Source: Paraglaciecola algarum (GTDB lineage: Bacteria > Pseudomonadota > Gammaproteobacteria > Enterobacterales > Alteromonadaceae). From it: a stretch of DNA of 64,000 bases. This document shows, piece by piece, positions 1 to 10,013 of the stretch. The notes under the pieces are model-generated. The model did not search any database. It saw only the letters and a list, made by a program, of their open reading frames with translations, and was not told where the DNA came from. The translations under genes and the position numbers were made by a program. The stretch spans positions 744,001 to 808,000 of the forward strand of contig NZ_JAKGAS010000001.1 in NCBI RefSeq assembly GCF_021532655.1. Reading direction: 5' to 3'. Position 1 is the stretch's first letter; each line of letters starts with the position of its first letter.

Positions 1-790
1 CAATACAAGCCATACCTTGGTCGATTTCATTAGACACTTCTTGGGAGTTAAAATAACGGATTCGGTTCATATCTAAACCCGTTGTGGAGGCTATGAGCTG
101 TGAAAGTTGGTTATTTTCACAACCTAATCCAATAACCACAACACCGCCTGCGTTAGCATGCTGAATCAAACTCGCTAATATGTTTTTAGTATTAGATAAA
201 TCATCGCCTAATTGAGAGCAGCCATAGGGGTGGGTAATTGCAATAAAGTCATCTGCTTGCCCAGCAAATTTTACGCGGCTTAAATCTGTAATACGCTTTG
301 CAGCTTGGTTCACACAACCTACCGTGTTAATGACCCAAATTTCGTTTCGAATACCTACCTGACCATTATTTCTTAGATAGCCTTCAAACTGAGGGCAATT
401 AGGATCTACAGGTGGCACTTTAGGTTCACATGGGTATTGGAAAGATTCACTACCATCAAGATTAGTGGCTAAATTATGGCTATGTACATGTTCACCGGCT
501 GAAATATCTTGGGTTGCTTGGCCTATGCTGTAGCCATATTTGACTATATGTTCGCCTTTTTCAATATCTGTCATCGCTATTTTATGACCTGCCGTGATGT
601 CATTTTTTAAAGCTAATTCTAAATCATTGACCAACACAGAGATGCCTTGGGCTAGAGGCTTGATCGCAACTAATACGTTGTCTTGTGGATGCACTTGTAT
701 AATGAGGCGTTCATTTTCATTAGTAATAGATGAGGTTAAGTCTTGCACAGTTATTCCAAAATTAAGCAAATCATGGAGTGAATATATCAT
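1..790 (-). CDS. Altronate dehydratase family protein (UxaA-type), C-terminus beyond window
   Basis: Only the first ~263 residues are in the window; the gene runs off the left edge. The family dehydrates D-altronate to 2-keto-3-deoxygluconate in the cytoplasm. The N-terminus carries a SAF-like domain (the stretch around IIQVHPQDNVLVA). The UxaA core follows, with the hallmark segments HPYGCSQLGDD and GGVVVIGLGCENNQ. The ATG at 790 lacks a clear ribosome site; a GTG at 748 preceded by GGA is an alternative start. It is divergent from a FucP-type permease, which suggests joint control. In a galactan locus the enzyme could serve L-galactose catabolism (L-galactonate, tagaturonate, altronate, KDG), but that role is inference. 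Some UxaA-family members act on other sugar acids, so the substrate is not certain. Confidence 0.88.
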   Translation of the reverse strand, partial: MIYSLHDLLNFGITVQDLTSSITNENERLIIQVHPQDNVLVAIKPLAQGISVLVNDLELALKNDITAGHKIAMTDIEKGEHIVKYGYSIGQATQDISAGEHVHSHNLATNLDGSESFQYPCEPKVPPVDPNCPQFEGYLRNNGQVGIRNEIWVINTVGCVNQAAKRITDLSRVKFAGQADDFIAITHPYGCSQLGDDLSNTKNILASLIQHANAGGVVVIGLGCENNQLSQLIASTTGLDMNRIRYFNSQEVSNEIDQGMACI

Positions 791-838
791 TTATATTTGA
801 ATGTGTTAATTTATAAATGATTAATTAATTCTTAACAT

Positions 839-848
839 TTGTTAACAA
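839..848. promoter_or_regulatory. Palindrome TTGTTAACAA in divergent uxaA-like/permease promoter region
   Basis: A perfect 10-base palindrome lies in the 106-base divergent intergenic region, 49 bases before the permease start, and is followed by ATTGGT. Such a site could be a GntR- or LacI-type operator controlling both genes. No cognate regulator gene is adjacent, so this is only a candidate. Confidence 0.3.
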
Positions 849-896
849 TTGGTGCATAGTACTTTAATAACAATAAAAGATAACTTGGAGTTAACA

Positions 897-2312
897 ATGA
901 GTGAAAATTCGACCGAATTTAAGTTGGGTGCGGATGCAGGATCCACTAAGCCTAAAATATTAGAAGCAAAATATATAATACCCTTTATTTTAGTAGCCAG
1001 TTTATTTCCATTATGGGGATTTGCTAATGATGTAACAAACCCGTTAGTGAAAGCATTTAAAGATATATTCTTAATTTCAAATGCACAAAGTAGCTTAGTG
1101 CAATTTGCATTTTATTTAGGTTATGGGGTGATGGCTATTCCAGCCGCAATATTTATACGTAAATATTCTTATAAGGCTGGTATTTTATTAGGTTTAGCTT
1201 TGTACGCTGCTGGCGCTGCTTTGTTTATTCCTGCAGCAAGTTACGCTGAGTTTAATTATTTCCTAGCGGCACTTTGGATAATAACCTGTGGATTAGCTTT
1301 GTTAGAAACCACAGCTAATCCTTATGTGTTGTCTATGGGACATCCTGATACTTCCACACAAAGACTAAACTTAGCTCAAGCCTTTAATCCTATTGGTTCT
1401 TTAACCGGTATGTTTATCGCTTCAACTTACATACTAAATGAATTAAAAGTAGCTGAATTTAGGGCAAATGAGCAGGCTGCCCATCCAGAATATGCAGATA
1501 TGCTACCTTCAGTGGTGGATGGAAAACTAACTACAGCATTAGAAACTTTTTCAAAAACTAATCCGGTTGAACATCAAGCTATGCAAGCAGCTGATTTAGC
1601 CACGGTACAAGGCCCATATGTGGCTATTGCGTGTGTCGTAGCCGTGCTATTTTTTGTATTTTTATTTAATAAATTGCCTAAGACCATGTCTCATGATCAC
1701 CCTCTAACGGGTAAGGAATTAAAAGAAACATTTGGTCGTTTGTTTAAAAATGGCTGTTACTTAGAAGGCGTAGTGGCACAAGCATTTTATGTAGGTGCAC
1801 AAATTATGTGCTGGACATTTGTTATCCACTACGGCATGACATCAGTGGGCTTAACTGCTTCTGAAGCCCAAGGATATAATATGTGGGCCATGGGGATATT
1901 CTTAGCTAGCCGTTTTATTTGTACTTTCTTGTTAGGCTTTATACGTCCAGGTCAATTATTAATGGTCTTGGCGGTAGGTGGTTTCTTATTGACTATCCCG
2001 GTAATTTTTGTCGGTGGTTACCTAGGGCTTTACAGCCTAATCGGTATCTCAGCTTGTATGTCTTTAATGTTCCCAACCATTTACGGTATTGCACTTAAAG
2101 GTATGGGGGATGATGCTAGCTTGGCCTCTGCTGGTTTGGTTATGGCAATTGTAGGTGGTGCGTTAATGCCGCCAATGCAGGGAGCTCTAATTGACGGTGG
2201 TGAGCTTATCTCTGGAATTCCATCAGTACAAACCTCATTCACCCTGCCAGCGATATGTTTTGTAATGATATGCCTGTTTGGATATAGAGCACATACTAAA
2301 TATAAAGTGTAA
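897..2312 (+). CDS. FucP-type MFS sugar:proton symporter
   Basis: A 471-residue inner-membrane transporter of the major facilitator superfamily, closest in look to L-fucose permease (FucP) and its relatives. The pattern PLWGFANDVTNPLVKAFKDIF after the first membrane helix, the ALLETTANPYVLSMG segment and the LNLAQAFNPIGS segment are typical of that group. An earlier in-frame start at 849 exists, but the ATG at 897 is preceded by TTGGAG at good spacing and gives the usual FucP-like N-terminus. It is divergent from the altronate dehydratase and followed by a terminator-like hairpin, so it is probably a single-gene transcript. FucP proteins import L-fucose and related 6-carbon L-sugars such as L-galactose; which sugar is used here is inferred from the neighbours. 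Confidence 0.88.
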   Translation: MSENSTEFKLGADAGSTKPKILEAKYIIPFILVASLFPLWGFANDVTNPLVKAFKDIFLISNAQSSLVQFAFYLGYGVMAIPAAIFIRKYSYKAGILLGLALYAAGAALFIPAASYAEFNYFLAALWIITCGLALLETTANPYVLSMGHPDTSTQRLNLAQAFNPIGSLTGMFIASTYILNELKVAEFRANEQAAHPEYADMLPSVVDGKLTTALETFSKTNPVEHQAMQAADLATVQGPYVAIACVVAVLFFVFLFNKLPKTMSHDHPLTGKELKETFGRLFKNGCYLEGVVAQAFYVGAQIMCWTFVIHYGMTSVGLTASEAQGYNMWAMGIFLASRFICTFLLGFIRPGQLLMVLAVGGFLLTIPVIFVGGYLGLYSLIGISACMSLMFPTIYGIALKGMGDDASLASAGLVMAIVGGALMPPMQGALIDGGELISGIPSVQTSFTLPAICFVMICLFGYRAHTKYKV

Positions 2313-2356
2313 TTATTAGGATTAATCTTAATAAAATATAGTTAATTGTATACAAT

Positions 2357-2392
2357 AACTCCTCGTATTGTTTAAATATGCGGAGTTTTTTA
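2357..2392 (+). terminator. Rho-independent terminator after permease
   Basis: AACTCC (2357-2362) pairs with GGAGTT (2382-2387), with further partial pairing inside and a run of T directly after. It separates the permease from the GH117 gene, although its right arm lies very near the GH117 start. Confidence 0.6.
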
Positions 2393-2407
2393 TGGAGAAT
2401 AAATTTT

Positions 2408-3676
2408 ATGAATATGTCTAAGCTAGCCTTAGCAAGTTTGATCTCAGGCTTGTTTCTGCAAGGCTGTGTAGTGCATGTCTCTACTGATAAAGCCAAACAG
2501 AATAACCAGCAAGATAAACAGATTAAACAGCCAAGTTATACTCAAGCAGATTACGACTTTTTAGCCATAAGTGATCCTAATAAACTCAGTGCTGCTTCTA
2601 AGCGCGCCTTAGAACGTAACTATCATAAAAACTCGGATTGGTTTGGTCGTTTTAGCAAACAAACTTTAAAAGGGGACTTTGCATACGAAGCCGGTGTAGT
2701 AAGGCGAGATCCTAGTAAAGTTCTACTAATTGATGATCTTTATTATACCTGGTATTCAAAATCTGTAGGAGATAGCTACGGCTTTGGAACGGGTGATCCG
2801 GATGCAAAAGTATTCCCTTGGGACAAAACAGAAATCTGGTATGCAAGCTCTAAAGACGGCATAACATGGAAAGAGCAGGGTAAAGCCGTGGGGGCTGGAG
2901 AAAAGGGCAGTTATGATGATCGCTCAGTTTTCACGCCCGAAATCTTATCCCATCAAGGCAAATATTATTTGGTATATCAAACGATCAAAGCGCCTTATGT
3001 GAATCGTGTAAAAAATCAAGTGGGTATGGCTATTGCCGATAGTCCCCACGGGCCTTGGAAAAAGTTGGACAAGCCGATCTTATCAGCGGCTAACAATGGA
3101 ATTTGGGAAGGTGATGAAGACAATCGTTTCTTAGTTAAAAAGCAAGGGGACTTTGATAGTCATAAAGTTCACGATCCCACCTTGATGTTTTATCGAAATA
3201 AATTCTATTTGTACTACAAAGGCGAACGTATGGGAGAACGTTTAACCGCTGGCGGTAGAGAAATCCGCTGGGGTGTTGCCATTTCAGATAAACCAGAAGG
3301 GCCTTATATTAAATCAGAATTTAACCCCATTACCCAAAGTGGTCATGAGTTAGCTATTTGGCAATACCAAGATGGCATTGCCATGATCTCATGTAAAGAT
3401 GGTCCTGAGCAAGGCACCATGCAGTATGCTAGTGACGGCATTAACTTTGAAATTATGTCTTATATCCAAGATATACCCAATGCTATTGGCACTGTACCTT
3501 CGTTAGATGGTGAGCAATACCCAGGTGCTGCTTTAGCTTGGGGCTTGTCTCACGAATATCATATTCCTAAAGGCAAACAATGGTTTGAGGGCTTTAACTA
3601 TATCACTAGGTTCACTTTTTCACCGAATAAACAAGCTCAACGAAGTGAGTCTGTGATGGGTAAAAAGAAGAGTTAG
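2408..3676 (+). CDS. GH117 3,6-anhydro-alpha-L-galactosidase (neoagarooligosaccharide hydrolase), lipoprotein
   Basis: The enzyme removes the non-reducing 3,6-anhydro-L-galactose from neoagaro-oligosaccharides. Family GH117 is recognised from a chain of segments along the five-bladed propeller: [24 protein letters not shown], the [16 protein letters not shown] block, [42 protein letters not shown] and SGHELAIW. The N-terminus is a signal peptide with lipobox-like LFLQGC, so the product is probably an outer-membrane or periplasmic lipoprotein. ATG 2408 follows GGAGA; ATG 2414 is an equal alternative. The length (422 residues) is normal for the family. It implies that the target glycan contains agar-type units. 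It faces the halogenase remnant tail to tail. Confidence 0.9.
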   Translation: MNMSKLALASLISGLFLQGCVVHVSTDKAKQNNQQDKQIKQPSYTQADYDFLAISDPNKLSAASKRALERNYHKNSDWFGRFSKQTLKGDFAYEAGVVRRDPSKVLLIDDLYYTWYSKSVGDSYGFGTGDPDAKVFPWDKTEIWYASSKDGITWKEQGKAVGAGEKGSYDDRSVFTPEILSHQGKYYLVYQTIKAPYVNRVKNQVGMAIADSPHGPWKKLDKPILSAANNGIWEGDEDNRFLVKKQGDFDSHKVHDPTLMFYRNKFYLYYKGERMGERLTAGGREIRWGVAISDKPEGPYIKSEFNPITQSGHELAIWQYQDGIAMISCKDGPEQGTMQYASDGINFEIMSYIQDIPNAIGTVPSLDGEQYPGAALAWGLSHEYHIPKGKQWFEGFNYITRFTFSPNKQAQRSESVMGKKKS

Positions 3677-3698
3677 GTTAGTTATTGTAAATTCCGGT

Positions 3699-4100
3699 CT
3701 AAATCGATAGACCATTATAATCAGGTAAAGACGCCACATCATGCTGTATGATGTGGCTTATCATTTTAAAATAGTCTCTAGCTGTATCAAGATCGACTGG
3801 TGGATTGTTGAACTTTTTATAGTTAGGTAAATAGTTTTGTCCCACTAAAACTTGAAACCAGCTTGGGTAAGAGAATAGGCTTTGTTTAGGTAATGTGATA
3901 AAGCCGGTTTGTTTAAATTCCGCTAAATGTTTTTCGAGTGATGTAGGAATTTTCATACTAGTACAAGCCTTCCAGAAATCTGAATGCTTATTTTGTGCGG
4001 TGTAATAATGCATAAACAGTAAATTTCCAATCAAAATTAAAATCAATGACCTGTCGTTGAACAGGGTTTGTTTTAACTTCTTGTTTGTTTGAACAAGCAA
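3699..4100 (-). pseudogene. C-terminal remnant of a flavin-dependent tryptophan halogenase-like gene
   Basis: The 133-residue reading frame matches only the last part of tryptophan-halogenase family proteins. Visible family segments are HYYTAQNKHSDFW, CTSMKIPTSL, the AEFKQTGFI stretch and SWFQVLVGQNYLPNY. Full-length relatives are roughly 500 residues with an N-terminal FAD-binding GxGxxG motif, which is absent here. Immediately upstream is the end of the DUF1501 gene, so the rest of the halogenase has been deleted. Such halogenase-like genes are common in carbohydrate loci of marine gammaproteobacteria. The apparent ATG at 4100 is probably not a biological start. Confidence 0.7.
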
Positions 4101-4162
4101 ATATAAATAAACAAAAAAGACTAACGATTAGCTTAGTAAAAATACCCATAAACTTGTTATCC

Positions 4163-5578
4163 CTAGGACAAAATGTCTTTCATTACATGGCCGTGTACGT
4201 CAGTTAATCTAAAACGTCTGCCCTGGTATTTGTAGGTTAGCTGCTCATGGTCAATGCCCATTAGGTGCAACAAAGTCGCTTGAAAATCGTGAACATGCAC
4301 TGGATCTTTAATGATGTTATAGCCAAATTCATCAGTTTCTCCATATACCCCTGGTTTTACACCAGCACCTGCCATCCACATAGTAAAACAACCGGGGTGG
4401 TGGTCTCGGCCATAACCCGTTTCGGTTAATTTTCCTTGTGAATAGTTGGTTCGACCAAATTCGCCGCCCCAAATAACTAAAGTATCTTCTAACAAACCTC
4501 TTTGTTTAAGATCTTGAATTAATGCCGCTGAGGCTTGATCGGTTTTTTTACACTGAGCTTTGATCCCACCCGGTAAATTATCATGTTGATCCCAGCCTTG
4601 ATGATATAGCTGAATAAATTTTACGTTTCGCTCAGCTAAACGCCTAGCTAGTAGGCAATTAGCGGCATAGGTACCAGGCTTTTTAGCATCGGGACCATAC
4701 ATGTCAAACACCCAATCCGGCTCGTCGGAAAGGTCTGTGGCATCTGGGATAGAGGCTTGCATTCGTTCAGCCATGTCGTATTGAGCTACACGGGATTGGA
4801 TCTCTTGATCTTGCCAAGATTGATATTGCAGATCTTGTAACTTTTTAAAATGTTGAAATAAATCCCGTCTAGAGCTGGTTGAAATACCTTGCGGGTTATT
4901 TAGATAAAGCACTGGTTCTGCGCCACCACGAAATTGTACACCTTGGTGGATAGAAGGTAAAAATCCATTACCCCATAAACGAGAATACAAAGGTTGGCCG
5001 CCACTGTTGCTCGATACCATCACAATAAAAGGGGGCAGGTTGGGATTGTCTGAGCCTAATCCGTAATTTACCCATGCTCCAATGCTAGGTCGACCGGCAA
5101 TAGGAAACCCTGTTTGTAAAAATGTTATGGCAGGATCGTGGTTAATCGCGTCTGTATGCATAGAGCGAACGATACATAAATCATCTACGATTTTAGCTGT
5201 GTGTGGCAATAACTCGCTGACCCATGCACCTGACTCACCATATTGTTTAAAGTCATAGACACTTCGTGCCAGTGGAAATGAGCTTTGTTGAGCACTCATT
5301 CCAGTTAATACTTGTTCCCCCCTGACTTCAGCAGGTAGCTCTTGCCCATGACGTTTGTCTAGTGTGGGTTTGTAGTCGAAGGTTTCTAATTGCGACGGGC
5401 CACCACTTTGGAATAAATAAATTACCCGTTTGGCTTTGGCTGGAATATGTGTACTGCCTAATACTCCACTTAAATCTTTTGCTTGTTGTGCCATGGCAAG
5501 ATTAGGCATACCAGCAAGGGCACTTGCACCCACACCCGCTCCTAATAAACTACGACGTATAAAGTCTCTGCGATCCAT
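4163..5578 (-). CDS. DUF1501 family protein, Tat-exported
   Basis: A 471-residue protein of the DUF1501 family, which has an alkaline-phosphatase/sulfatase-like fold and no established reaction. The N-terminus has a twin-arginine signal (RRDFIRR at residues 3-9, then a hydrophobic stretch and AMAQQ), so it is exported folded. Typical family blocks are VIYLFQSGGPSQLETFDYKP, GTYAANCLLARRL, QLYHQGWDQHDNLP, WGGEFGRT and the GRDHHPGCFTMWMAG segment. The start follows a strong AGAGGAAAG site. It lies 51 bases after the DUF1549/DUF1553 gene and closes a four-gene unit. DUF1501 and DUF1549/1553 proteins occur as pairs in Planctomycetes and Verrucomicrobia, so the two very likely act together; the substrate is unknown. 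Confidence 0.88.
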   Translation of the reverse strand: MDRRDFIRRSLLGAGVGASALAGMPNLAMAQQAKDLSGVLGSTHIPAKAKRVIYLFQSGGPSQLETFDYKPTLDKRHGQELPAEVRGEQVLTGMSAQQSSFPLARSVYDFKQYGESGAWVSELLPHTAKIVDDLCIVRSMHTDAINHDPAITFLQTGFPIAGRPSIGAWVNYGLGSDNPNLPPFIVMVSSNSGGQPLYSRLWGNGFLPSIHQGVQFRGGAEPVLYLNNPQGISTSSRRDLFQHFKKLQDLQYQSWQDQEIQSRVAQYDMAERMQASIPDATDLSDEPDWVFDMYGPDAKKPGTYAANCLLARRLAERNVKFIQLYHQGWDQHDNLPGGIKAQCKKTDQASAALIQDLKQRGLLEDTLVIWGGEFGRTNYSQGKLTETGYGRDHHPGCFTMWMAGAGVKPGVYGETDEFGYNIIKDPVHVHDFQATLLHLMGIDHEQLTYKYQGRRFRLTDVHGHVMKDILS

Positions 5579-5629
5579 AATTCTTTCCTCTACTTTTTGC
5601 GCTAGCTCTTTGCTATTACTGAATAGCTG

Positions 5630-8600
5630 CTATCTTTTGATCACGGCTGCGTCGTGGTTCATTAAAATGTTGGTGACTGATGTTAATGCTGCAAGTTCTG
5701 GCGTGGTATTTTCATCGCTTATTTTTGCCTCTCCAATAGCCAACAACTCGTTTGTTTGAGCAGGATTATTAGTGAAATCCGTTAAGCTTTGTTGATACAT
5801 AGTTTCAATGATATTCAGTTCATCATCTTTGGGTATACGACTTGTGATCAAGCGATAACTCTTTTGCAGCTTATCTTTGACTGAGGTTGGCTCCGTCATC
5901 AATTGATTTGCCAGTACCTTAGACGCTTCAATAATTTGCGGATCATTCAGCAAAGCTAAAGCTTGAAGTGGGGTACTGGTTCTTTGACGAGTACCCACAC
6001 TATAACTACGTGATGGCGCATCAAATGCCATTAAATTAGGCGGAGGCGCACTACGTTTATAGATGGTGTACATACTACGGCGGTATAAGTCTTCACCTGT
6101 GCCACGTTCGTAGGTCATGTTATTCATCTTCCAAATGCCTGCTGGCTGATAAGGTTTGACGCTCTCACCACCAATTTTCCTAACTAATAGCTGACTGGCC
6201 GCTAAGGCATTGTCACGGATCATTTCGGCACTTAATCGCGCACTTGGGCCTTTGGCTAACCAAATGTTTTCTGGATCCGCTTCATTTAGCTCAGGTGTGC
6301 TTCTTGATGATTGTTGATAGGTTTGAGACGACACCATTAATTTAATCATGTGTTTTACATCCCAACCTGACTCAATAAACTCAACTGCTAAGCAATCCAA
6401 TAATTCAGGGTGGGAGGGGAGCTGACCTTGGTTACCAAAATCTTCAGGTGTGCGCACTAAGCCATTGCCAAATATCATTTGCCAATAACGGTTTACCACC
6501 ACACGTGCAACTAAAGGATTGTCTTGTGAGGTTAACCATTTCGCCAAACCTAAACGGTTTTTAGGCCATTTGGGATCGAAGGGTAAAATACGTTCTGGTA
6601 CTCCCGGTTCTACAGGTTGACCATGATTAGCATACCCCCCTCGCTCTAAAATATAAGCTTGTCTTCTCTCTGGTAACTCTTGCATCACCATGATTTCTTT
6701 GATGTTTTCAACTAACTGATTATGTTTAAAACGTGTTTCTTCAAGTGTCTTTACATTAGCGTTATAGTCTTGATTAACGGTTTTATTAAACAAAGCCAAA
6801 AGTTGCTCTTTGCTTGGCTGTATATCCTTATCACTTACATTATTAGCAAATTCAATTGAGGTTAGTTCTCTAGAATACACTTTGAAATTGTCTACTAAGG
6901 CATTGGGTAAACCTTTGCTTCGCCAACGTGCGCCAATTTTTAAGCCAATTTCTTTTTTCACGCCTTCTCGAGTATGTTCAATTTCTTTATATAAGTTGTC
7001 ACGTTCAATCACTGTGTTAACTAACTTGCCATCTATATAAAGTTTAAGGCCGTTAGCTTTAGACGAGCCGTCGTAACTCATGGCCACATTTAACCAAGAG
7101 TCACGTGTAACTGGTGCAGTGGTTTTTATTTTTAGTGCGTTGTAAGGGTAAGAATGAGCAAATCGTACAATCCAGTGGTTGTCTTCTATGCCTAAATCAA
7201 AACCTTTAAAATTATATAAAATCCCAGCTTTGTTATAGTGAACCAGAACACCTTCTTCTATTTCTTGGGGGACCTTTACATCTATACTCAAGCTAAATGG
7301 TTTAGCTCTGTGGAAACCTTTTAACTCTGGAAAATACAAGGCATCGTCACCATTTAATTTAATCGCGCTGCGCCCTGCATTATTCACATGATGAATTTCA
7401 GGGCCATGTTTCTTTTTAGGTTTAGCGCCAAACATTACCCGACCAGGGCTTTTTATATCCACTGAGTTAACAATCTGCTCAGTGTTGTCAGTGTTGCTAA
7501 ACTTGTAGTGGGCGATTAGGGCGTCTTCACCTGTGGCTTGGCTTGATATATTGGTATTTGCGGCTGTTTGTGTTTTTAACCAGGCTTCAAATTCTGCATT
7601 AGTTTGTTGCATGGATTGCAGCACATTTTCTAACTTAGATATTTTGGTGGCTAGTGTTTGTGTTTGCTGCTTTTCATGGTCATTCGGCAGCAAAATAGTG
7701 GGCACGGGCATGTCATTTGGATCATAAGAAATTTGCCCAGACTCGTCTAGATTGTTGAAAAAAGCGTAAGTCGCATAATAGTCTTTGGCACTAATTGGGT
7801 CATACTTGTGATCGTGACATTGTGCACAGTGCATGGTTAAGCCTAATAAGCCTGTACCAATTGTTTGCACGCGATCTTTCACATATTCAACCCTGAACTC
7901 TTCATTTACTATGCCGCCTTCACCATTTTGTGCGTGAATTCGGTTAAATGCCGTGGCCAGCACTTGTTCTTGGCTAGGGTTGTCTAATAAGTCACCTGCA
8001 ACTTGCCAAGTAATAAACTCGTCAAAAGGACGGTTTTGATTAAATGATTCGATTACCCAATCTCGATAGGGTGACATGTCTCGGTAAAAGTCAGTACTGT
8101 AACCATGGGTGTCGGCATATCTGGCTACATCTAACCACTCAGTGGCTAGTCGTTCACCAAATGCTGGAGACTGGATTAACTTATCAATAAGTTGATCTGT
8201 GGCATTCTTATCAGGTTTTGCTAAGTATTGATCTATGGTTTCAATACTGGGTGGTAAGCCCGTTAAATCAAAGCTTAAACGTCTGACTAAACTTTCCGCA
8301 TCTGCTTTTTGACTTGGTGTTAAGCCTTTGTTTTCCAGCTGTTTGGCAATGAAACTATCGATTGGATTACTACTCCAAGATGGATTTTCTATTTCTGGAA
8401 CACTTGGCTTAACCGGCTTTATCAAAGCCCAATGTTTTTTGTATTCAGCGCCTTGTTCAATCCATTTTTTAATAATCGCTTTTTGACGAGGCGTTAAGGT
8501 TAGATGTGAATTCGGTGGCGGCATAATAGTGTTTTCATCATCCGACATTATTCTTTGAAAGGCTTCACTTTTTTCGGGTTTGCCAGCCACTAAGGCATAT

Positions 8601-8848
8601 AGGCCACTGTCTGTTTGATGTTTGGTAGCATCTGCAAAGTTTGATAGGGTAAGGCCTGCTTTAGCATTACTTTTATCTGGCCCATGGCATAGATAACAGG
8701 TATCAGAAAGAATAGGTTTTACATGGTAATTAAAATCTACGTCTTCAGGAATTGGTTCGCCAAAGGTTAGTTCAGGCTCTTGACCACAGCCTAGTAAAAT
8801 TACACTTAACCCAAGTGCTAAATATGGAGTTATAGCCTTGGCAATCAT
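5630..8848 (-). CDS. Planctomycete-type cytochrome c (PSCyt1) / DUF1549 / DUF1553 lipoprotein with LamG-like insert
   Basis: A 1072-residue exported protein. A lipobox (LLGC, Cys21) precedes a PSCyt1 cytochrome domain with heme motif CYLCH (51-55). Next come DUF1549 (from ~160), which holds a second CxxCH (CAQCH, 341-345), a laminin-G/concanavalin-like region (~445-660, LYIDGKLVNTV near its end) and DUF1553 (from ~760, with NRYWQMIFGNGLVRTPEDFGN). The start codon overlaps the preceding stop (TAATG), so translation is probably coupled. The two heme sites suggest electron transfer and the LamG-like part suggests glycan binding, but no reaction is established for the family. Its usual home is Planctomycetes/Verrucomicrobia, so horizontal transfer is plausible. 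Confidence 0.88.
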   Translation of the reverse strand: MIAKAITPYLALGLSVILLGCGQEPELTFGEPIPEDVDFNYHVKPILSDTCYLCHGPDKSNAKAGLTLSNFADATKHQTDSGLYALVAGKPEKSEAFQRIMSDDENTIMPPPNSHLTLTPRQKAIIKKWIEQGAEYKKHWALIKPVKPSVPEIENPSWSSNPIDSFIAKQLENKGLTPSQKADAESLVRRLSFDLTGLPPSIETIDQYLAKPDKNATDQLIDKLIQSPAFGERLATEWLDVARYADTHGYSTDFYRDMSPYRDWVIESFNQNRPFDEFITWQVAGDLLDNPSQEQVLATAFNRIHAQNGEGGIVNEEFRVEYVKDRVQTIGTGLLGLTMHCAQCHDHKYDPISAKDYYATYAFFNNLDESGQISYDPNDMPVPTILLPNDHEKQQTQTLATKISKLENVLQSMQQTNAEFEAWLKTQTAANTNISSQATGEDALIAHYKFSNTDNTEQIVNSVDIKSPGRVMFGAKPKKKHGPEIHHVNNAGRSAIKLNGDDALYFPELKGFHRAKPFSLSIDVKVPQEIEEGVLVHYNKAGILYNFKGFDLGIEDNHWIVRFAHSYPYNALKIKTTAPVTRDSWLNVAMSYDGSSKANGLKLYIDGKLVNTVIERDNLYKEIEHTREGVKKEIGLKIGARWRSKGLPNALVDNFKVYSRELTSIEFANNVSDKDIQPSKEQLLALFNKTVNQDYNANVKTLEETRFKHNQLVENIKEIMVMQELPERRQAYILERGGYANHGQPVEPGVPERILPFDPKWPKNRLGLAKWLTSQDNPLVARVVVNRYWQMIFGNGLVRTPEDFGNQGQLPSHPELLDCLAVEFIESGWDVKHMIKLMVSSQTYQQSSRSTPELNEADPENIWLAKGPSARLSAEMIRDNALAASQLLVRKIGGESVKPYQPAGIWKMNNMTYERGTGEDLYRRSMYTIYKRSAPPPNLMAFDAPSRSYSVGTRQRTSTPLQALALLNDPQIIEASKVLANQLMTEPTSVKDKLQKSYRLITSRIPKDDELNIIETMYQQSLTDFTNNPAQTNELLAIGEAKISDENTTPELAALTSVTNILMNHDAAVIKR

Positions 8849-10011
8849 TACACTCGCTCCAGTTTAATTGGATAACATTGATTGGCATTCCATTGACCCA
8901 CATACAGGTTTTCATCATCATCTACACACACAGCATGGCAATGATTAAACACGTCATAACTTGACTGCATGGGTTGTAGTTTTCCATTTTTGTACACAGG
9001 CTCCATTCCGCCGGGATTCGATACAACCTTGTTATCTTTATCTAAAATCGTAATAAAACCAGAGTTGGGAGCCATTTTATTGTCTATATGGGACCAACAA
9101 ACCGGCGCATAAAAGTGCTCTCCTTTAAATATAGGACCACCCACATAAGCGCCAGGAAGTTCTATCGATCCAAGTAACTTCCCGTCAAGGCTATATTTCT
9201 TTATTTCCCGTTCTGCTCTAGAGCTAACTAATAAGTGGTGATTGTTTGGATCTCGTGTGTCTACCCCTATACCATGAGTATTCTTAAGGTTTAAGGCTTT
9301 ATTGGTATTGTTATGGCCGCCCCAGTGACGAATATATTTGCCGTTATTGTCGTAATGAAAAACAAAGTCAGAGCCGTAACCATCAGTCACGTAAAGATCA
9401 CCGTTAGGAGCAATGCATATATCAGTAGGCTGATAACGCATTTCAGGGGTATAGATACCTAAAGTGACAGGGTGGCCTATGGTATAAACAAGTTTGCCAT
9501 CTAAAGTTAATTTAGAGATAAATCCAGTTTGCCTATACCATTTATTTTTCCATTGGTTGTCTGGGCGGTTTCTGTCTAACACCCAGCCGCAGTCCACTAT
9601 GTAAATAAAGTCTTCACCATTTTCGTTGGAGATTTTTACGGAATGCGCGCCAGGATATTGGGTTCCCCAAGCATCTAATAATTTTCCATCTTTGTTATAA
9701 ATCACAAAATTATTCACGTCGCTATCAGTCACCATAACTATGCGACCTTTAGAATCAATATCTAAACCATGACAATTTTCAACTGGAACTTTACTGGGAT
9801 CTAAGTTGCCCCAAAGTGCATTTACCTTATATTTAAAGTCACCGTGGCCTACGATTTTGCCATGACCTTGTTCACGGCCAGCCTTGGGTAAAGGTCTCTT
9901 TTCTGGCTCATGGGCTTTGCTCGAACTAGCCATACCTGCCATCAATAAAGTGGCGCCTAGGCTAGTAGACTTTTGCATAAATTTACGTTTATTGTGATCA
10001 ATTGAGTCCAT
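8848..10011 (-). CDS. NHL-repeat-type beta-propeller protein, exported
   Basis: A 387-residue protein with a Tat-like N-terminus (KRKFMQKSTSLGATLLMAG), then repeated blades of about 45-50 residues bearing the pattern G-x-x-x-D-x-x-G-x-x-x-V, for example HGLDIDSKGRIVMVTD, TDICIAPNGDLYVTDGYG, HGIGVD and HAVCVDDDENLYVGQW. This is the six-bladed propeller fold seen in NHL proteins and some lyases or lactonases. It starts two bases after the DUF2231 gene ends and overlaps the next gene by one base, so it is firmly in the operon. The propeller may bind or act on the sugar handled by the cassette; no catalytic assignment is possible from sequence alone. Confidence 0.82.
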   Translation of the reverse strand: MDSIDHNKRKFMQKSTSLGATLLMAGMASSSKAHEPEKRPLPKAGREQGHGKIVGHGDFKYKVNALWGNLDPSKVPVENCHGLDIDSKGRIVMVTDSDVNNFVIYNKDGKLLDAWGTQYPGAHSVKISNENGEDFIYIVDCGWVLDRNRPDNQWKNKWYRQTGFISKLTLDGKLVYTIGHPVTLGIYTPEMRYQPTDICIAPNGDLYVTDGYGSDFVFHYDNNGKYIRHWGGHNNTNKALNLKNTHGIGVDTRDPNNHHLLVSSRAEREIKKYSLDGKLLGSIELPGAYVGGPIFKGEHFYAPVCWSHIDNKMAPNSGFITILDKDNKVVSNPGGMEPVYKNGKLQPMQSSYDVFNHCHAVCVDDDENLYVGQWNANQCYPIKLERV

Positions 10012-10013
10012 GA

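Noticed and set aside
5430..5759. A 109-residue plus-strand frame across the DUF1501/DUF1553 junction
   Set aside because: It is antisense to two well-supported genes and shows no family pattern.
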